Below are positions 13,209-14,287 of a stretch of DNA of 14,287 bases, one piece after another (the first letter of the stretch is position 1; every line of letters starts with the position of its first letter). The stretch comes from an uncultured Clostridia bacterium (GTDB lineage Bacteria > Bacillota > Clostridia > Christensenellales > Borkfalkiaceae). The notes beneath the pieces are model-generated. The model worked only from the letters and a program-made list of their open reading frames with translations, ran no database searches and was not told the origin of the DNA. The stretch is taken from NCBI GenBank assembly GCA_946628865.1, contig CAMOXE010000043.1, positions 1-14,287 of the forward strand. Direction: 5' to 3'. Made by a program: the position numbers and the translations under genes.

Positions 13209-13229
13209 AACCTACCAAATTAGTAGGTT
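13209..13229 (-). promoter_or_regulatory. 21-bp palindromic operator, Rrf2/IscR-like
   Basis: AACCTAC (13209-13215) and GTAGGTT (13223-13229) are perfect inverted half-sites around an AT-rich centre. The site begins at the predicted transcription start of iscS, so a bound protein would block initiation. Its form and its place before iscS-iscU resemble operators of IscR-type Rrf2 regulators, but the regulator itself is not seen here. Confidence 0.65.
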
Positions 13230-13235
13230 AAACTT

Positions 13236-13264
13236 ATTATAAACCTAAAGAAGAGAAAAGTCAA
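13236..13264 (-). promoter_or_regulatory. Near-consensus promoter of iscS-iscU
   Basis: On the minus strand TTGACT (13259-13264), a 17-base spacer and a perfect TATAAT (13236-13241). The predicted start is near 13229, at the edge of the palindromic operator, with a leader of about 50 bases containing a GC-rich hairpin before GGAGG. Confidence 0.85.
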
Positions 13265-13482
13265 CTGAATTAGGAAATAAAATTTTAAAAATCGGTAAAA
13301 GTGGCGACAATATAATCAATATATAATATATAAGAAAAAAATCGAAAAAAGCGAGGAAAGCGGCGGACGGTGCGTCGCAACAACATTTTGTGGTATAAAA
13401 CCATAAAAAACGGAATATGTAGTGCGGTGCGAAAAAAGTTAAAAAAAGTCGAAAAAATTTTTGAAAATATCGTGAAAAACAG
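13265..13482. other. AT-rich upstream region of rRNA operon with phased A-tracts
   Basis: No gene is present. A-tracts centred near 13434, 13444, 13454, 13465 and 13477 recur at about 10-11-base intervals up to the first rRNA promoter, as expected for curved DNA or an UP-like element. A short TGGT/ACCA hairpin near 13391-13403 and TATAAT at 13311-13316 without a -35 are also seen. Confidence 0.55.
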
Positions 13483-13511
13483 TTGACAACGGAAAATAAA
13501 AGTGGTAAGAT
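13483..13511 (+). promoter_or_regulatory. rRNA promoter P1
   Basis: TTGACA (13483-13488), 17-base spacer, TAAGAT (13506-13511), with an A-tract-rich upstream region. It lies about 340 bases before mature 16S and strongly resembles P2 in the spacer and -10 flank (GTGGTAAnAT). Confidence 0.8.
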
Positions 13512-13595
13512 AAACGCACGCTTTGAGGCACGGAAAGGATATATTATCCCGACGAAAAAGTCAAGAAATCTTTTTTAAAAACAATAGAAAAATGC

Positions 13596-13624
13596 TTGAC
13601 AAAGGATGTCGAATGTGGTAATAT
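13596..13624 (+). promoter_or_regulatory. rRNA promoter P2
   Basis: TTGACA (13596-13601), 17-base spacer, TAATAT (13619-13624). It starts 113 bases after P1 and shares TTGACAA-n-GGA and GTGGTAAnAT with it (about 21 of 29 positions), so the two look like a duplicated promoter. Both are followed by GAGGCA. Confidence 0.8.
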
Positions 13625-13639
13625 ATAAAGGCTGTCGCG

Positions 13640-13848
13640 AGGCAGAGGCAAACGGGAGTTTGCCAGGAGCAGATTAAAAATTGAATAGAAGGAAACGAAT
13701 TGAGAGTACGAAAGTACAAAAGTTTCCGTTAATTTCAAAAAGAGTAAACACTCTAAACAGTCATACGCGAAGACGAAAAAATAGCGAAGTGCTAACGAAA
13801 CGTTAGAGCAGTTGTGGAGTAGAGATACTTCACGGCTTTAAGAATATT
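13640..13848 (+). ncRNA. Hairpin-rich 16S rRNA leader
   Basis: The transcribed leader contains a series of small stem-loops: GGCAAAC/GTTTGCC with a GGGA loop (13647-13664); GGAAAC/GTTTCC (13691-13696, 13722-13727) enclosing GTAC-GAAA-GTAC (13706-13717); AGAGT-AAAC-ACTCT (13741-13754); CTAACG/CGTTAG (13792-13806); and GTGGAGTA-GAGA-TACTTCAC (13814-13833). Two loops are GNRA tetraloops. I do not see a clear boxA. Roles in folding, antitermination or RNase III processing are inferred. Confidence 0.5.

Positions 13849-14287
<439 letters not shown>

Noticed and set aside
13544..13738. Minus-strand frame in the rRNA leader
   Set aside because: It lies opposite the rRNA promoter and leader, is low in complexity and has no ribosome binding site.

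Overview
The window is a housekeeping stretch of an AT-rich bacterial chromosome, most likely a member of the Clostridia (Firmicutes). The evidence is the rpmH-rnpA-yidD-yidC-jag cluster, a PepV-type dipeptidase, a YpsA/DUF1273 SLOG protein, an iscS-iscU pair with an Rrf2-like operator, AGGAG-type ribosome binding sites, and a 16S rRNA 5' part of clostridial appearance. A placement near Christensenellales is only an impression from the 16S text.

Layout. Positions 1-526 are gene-free and AT-rich, with one large hairpin and several DnaA-box-like 9-mers. Next come radC and gltX on the minus strand as a two-gene unit. A divergent plus-strand unit follows, pepV-like dipeptidase and SLOG protein, converging on rsmG (minus) at a shared terminator. 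A 250-bp AT-rich gap separates rsmG from dnaN (plus). dnaN is followed by a perfect-consensus promoter and the rpmH-rnpA-yidD-yidC-jag operon, which ends at a long palindromic terminator. dnaA is not where it would be expected, so this looks like a rearranged origin neighbourhood.

From 10134 to about 11490 there is an accessory island: a dispersed-type repeat, an imperfect inverted repeat, an array of three 30-31-bp units bounded by TGTCACA/TGTGACA, and a two-gene HEPN/MNT toxin-antitoxin module. The antitoxin carries an N-terminal HTH domain fused to the nucleotidyltransferase, and its promoter lies inside the operator array. A second, degenerate copy of that promoter/operator block lies just beyond the module.

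The right end holds the iron-sulfur scaffold and cysteine desulfurase genes (iscU, iscS; minus strand). Their near-consensus promoter has a 21-bp palindrome at the predicted transcription start. The first ~439 nt of a 16S rRNA gene follow on the plus strand, behind tandem near-duplicate rRNA promoters, phased A-tracts and a hairpin-rich leader.

Functionally the window combines translation (GluRS, L34, 16S rRNA and the 16S methyltransferase RsmG), tRNA maturation (RNase P protein), membrane protein insertion (YidC, YidD, Jag/KhpB), replication (sliding clamp) and Fe-S assembly. The HTH-MNT/HEPN module with its operator array, and the YidC with a very large extracytoplasmic insertion, are the least ordinary parts.
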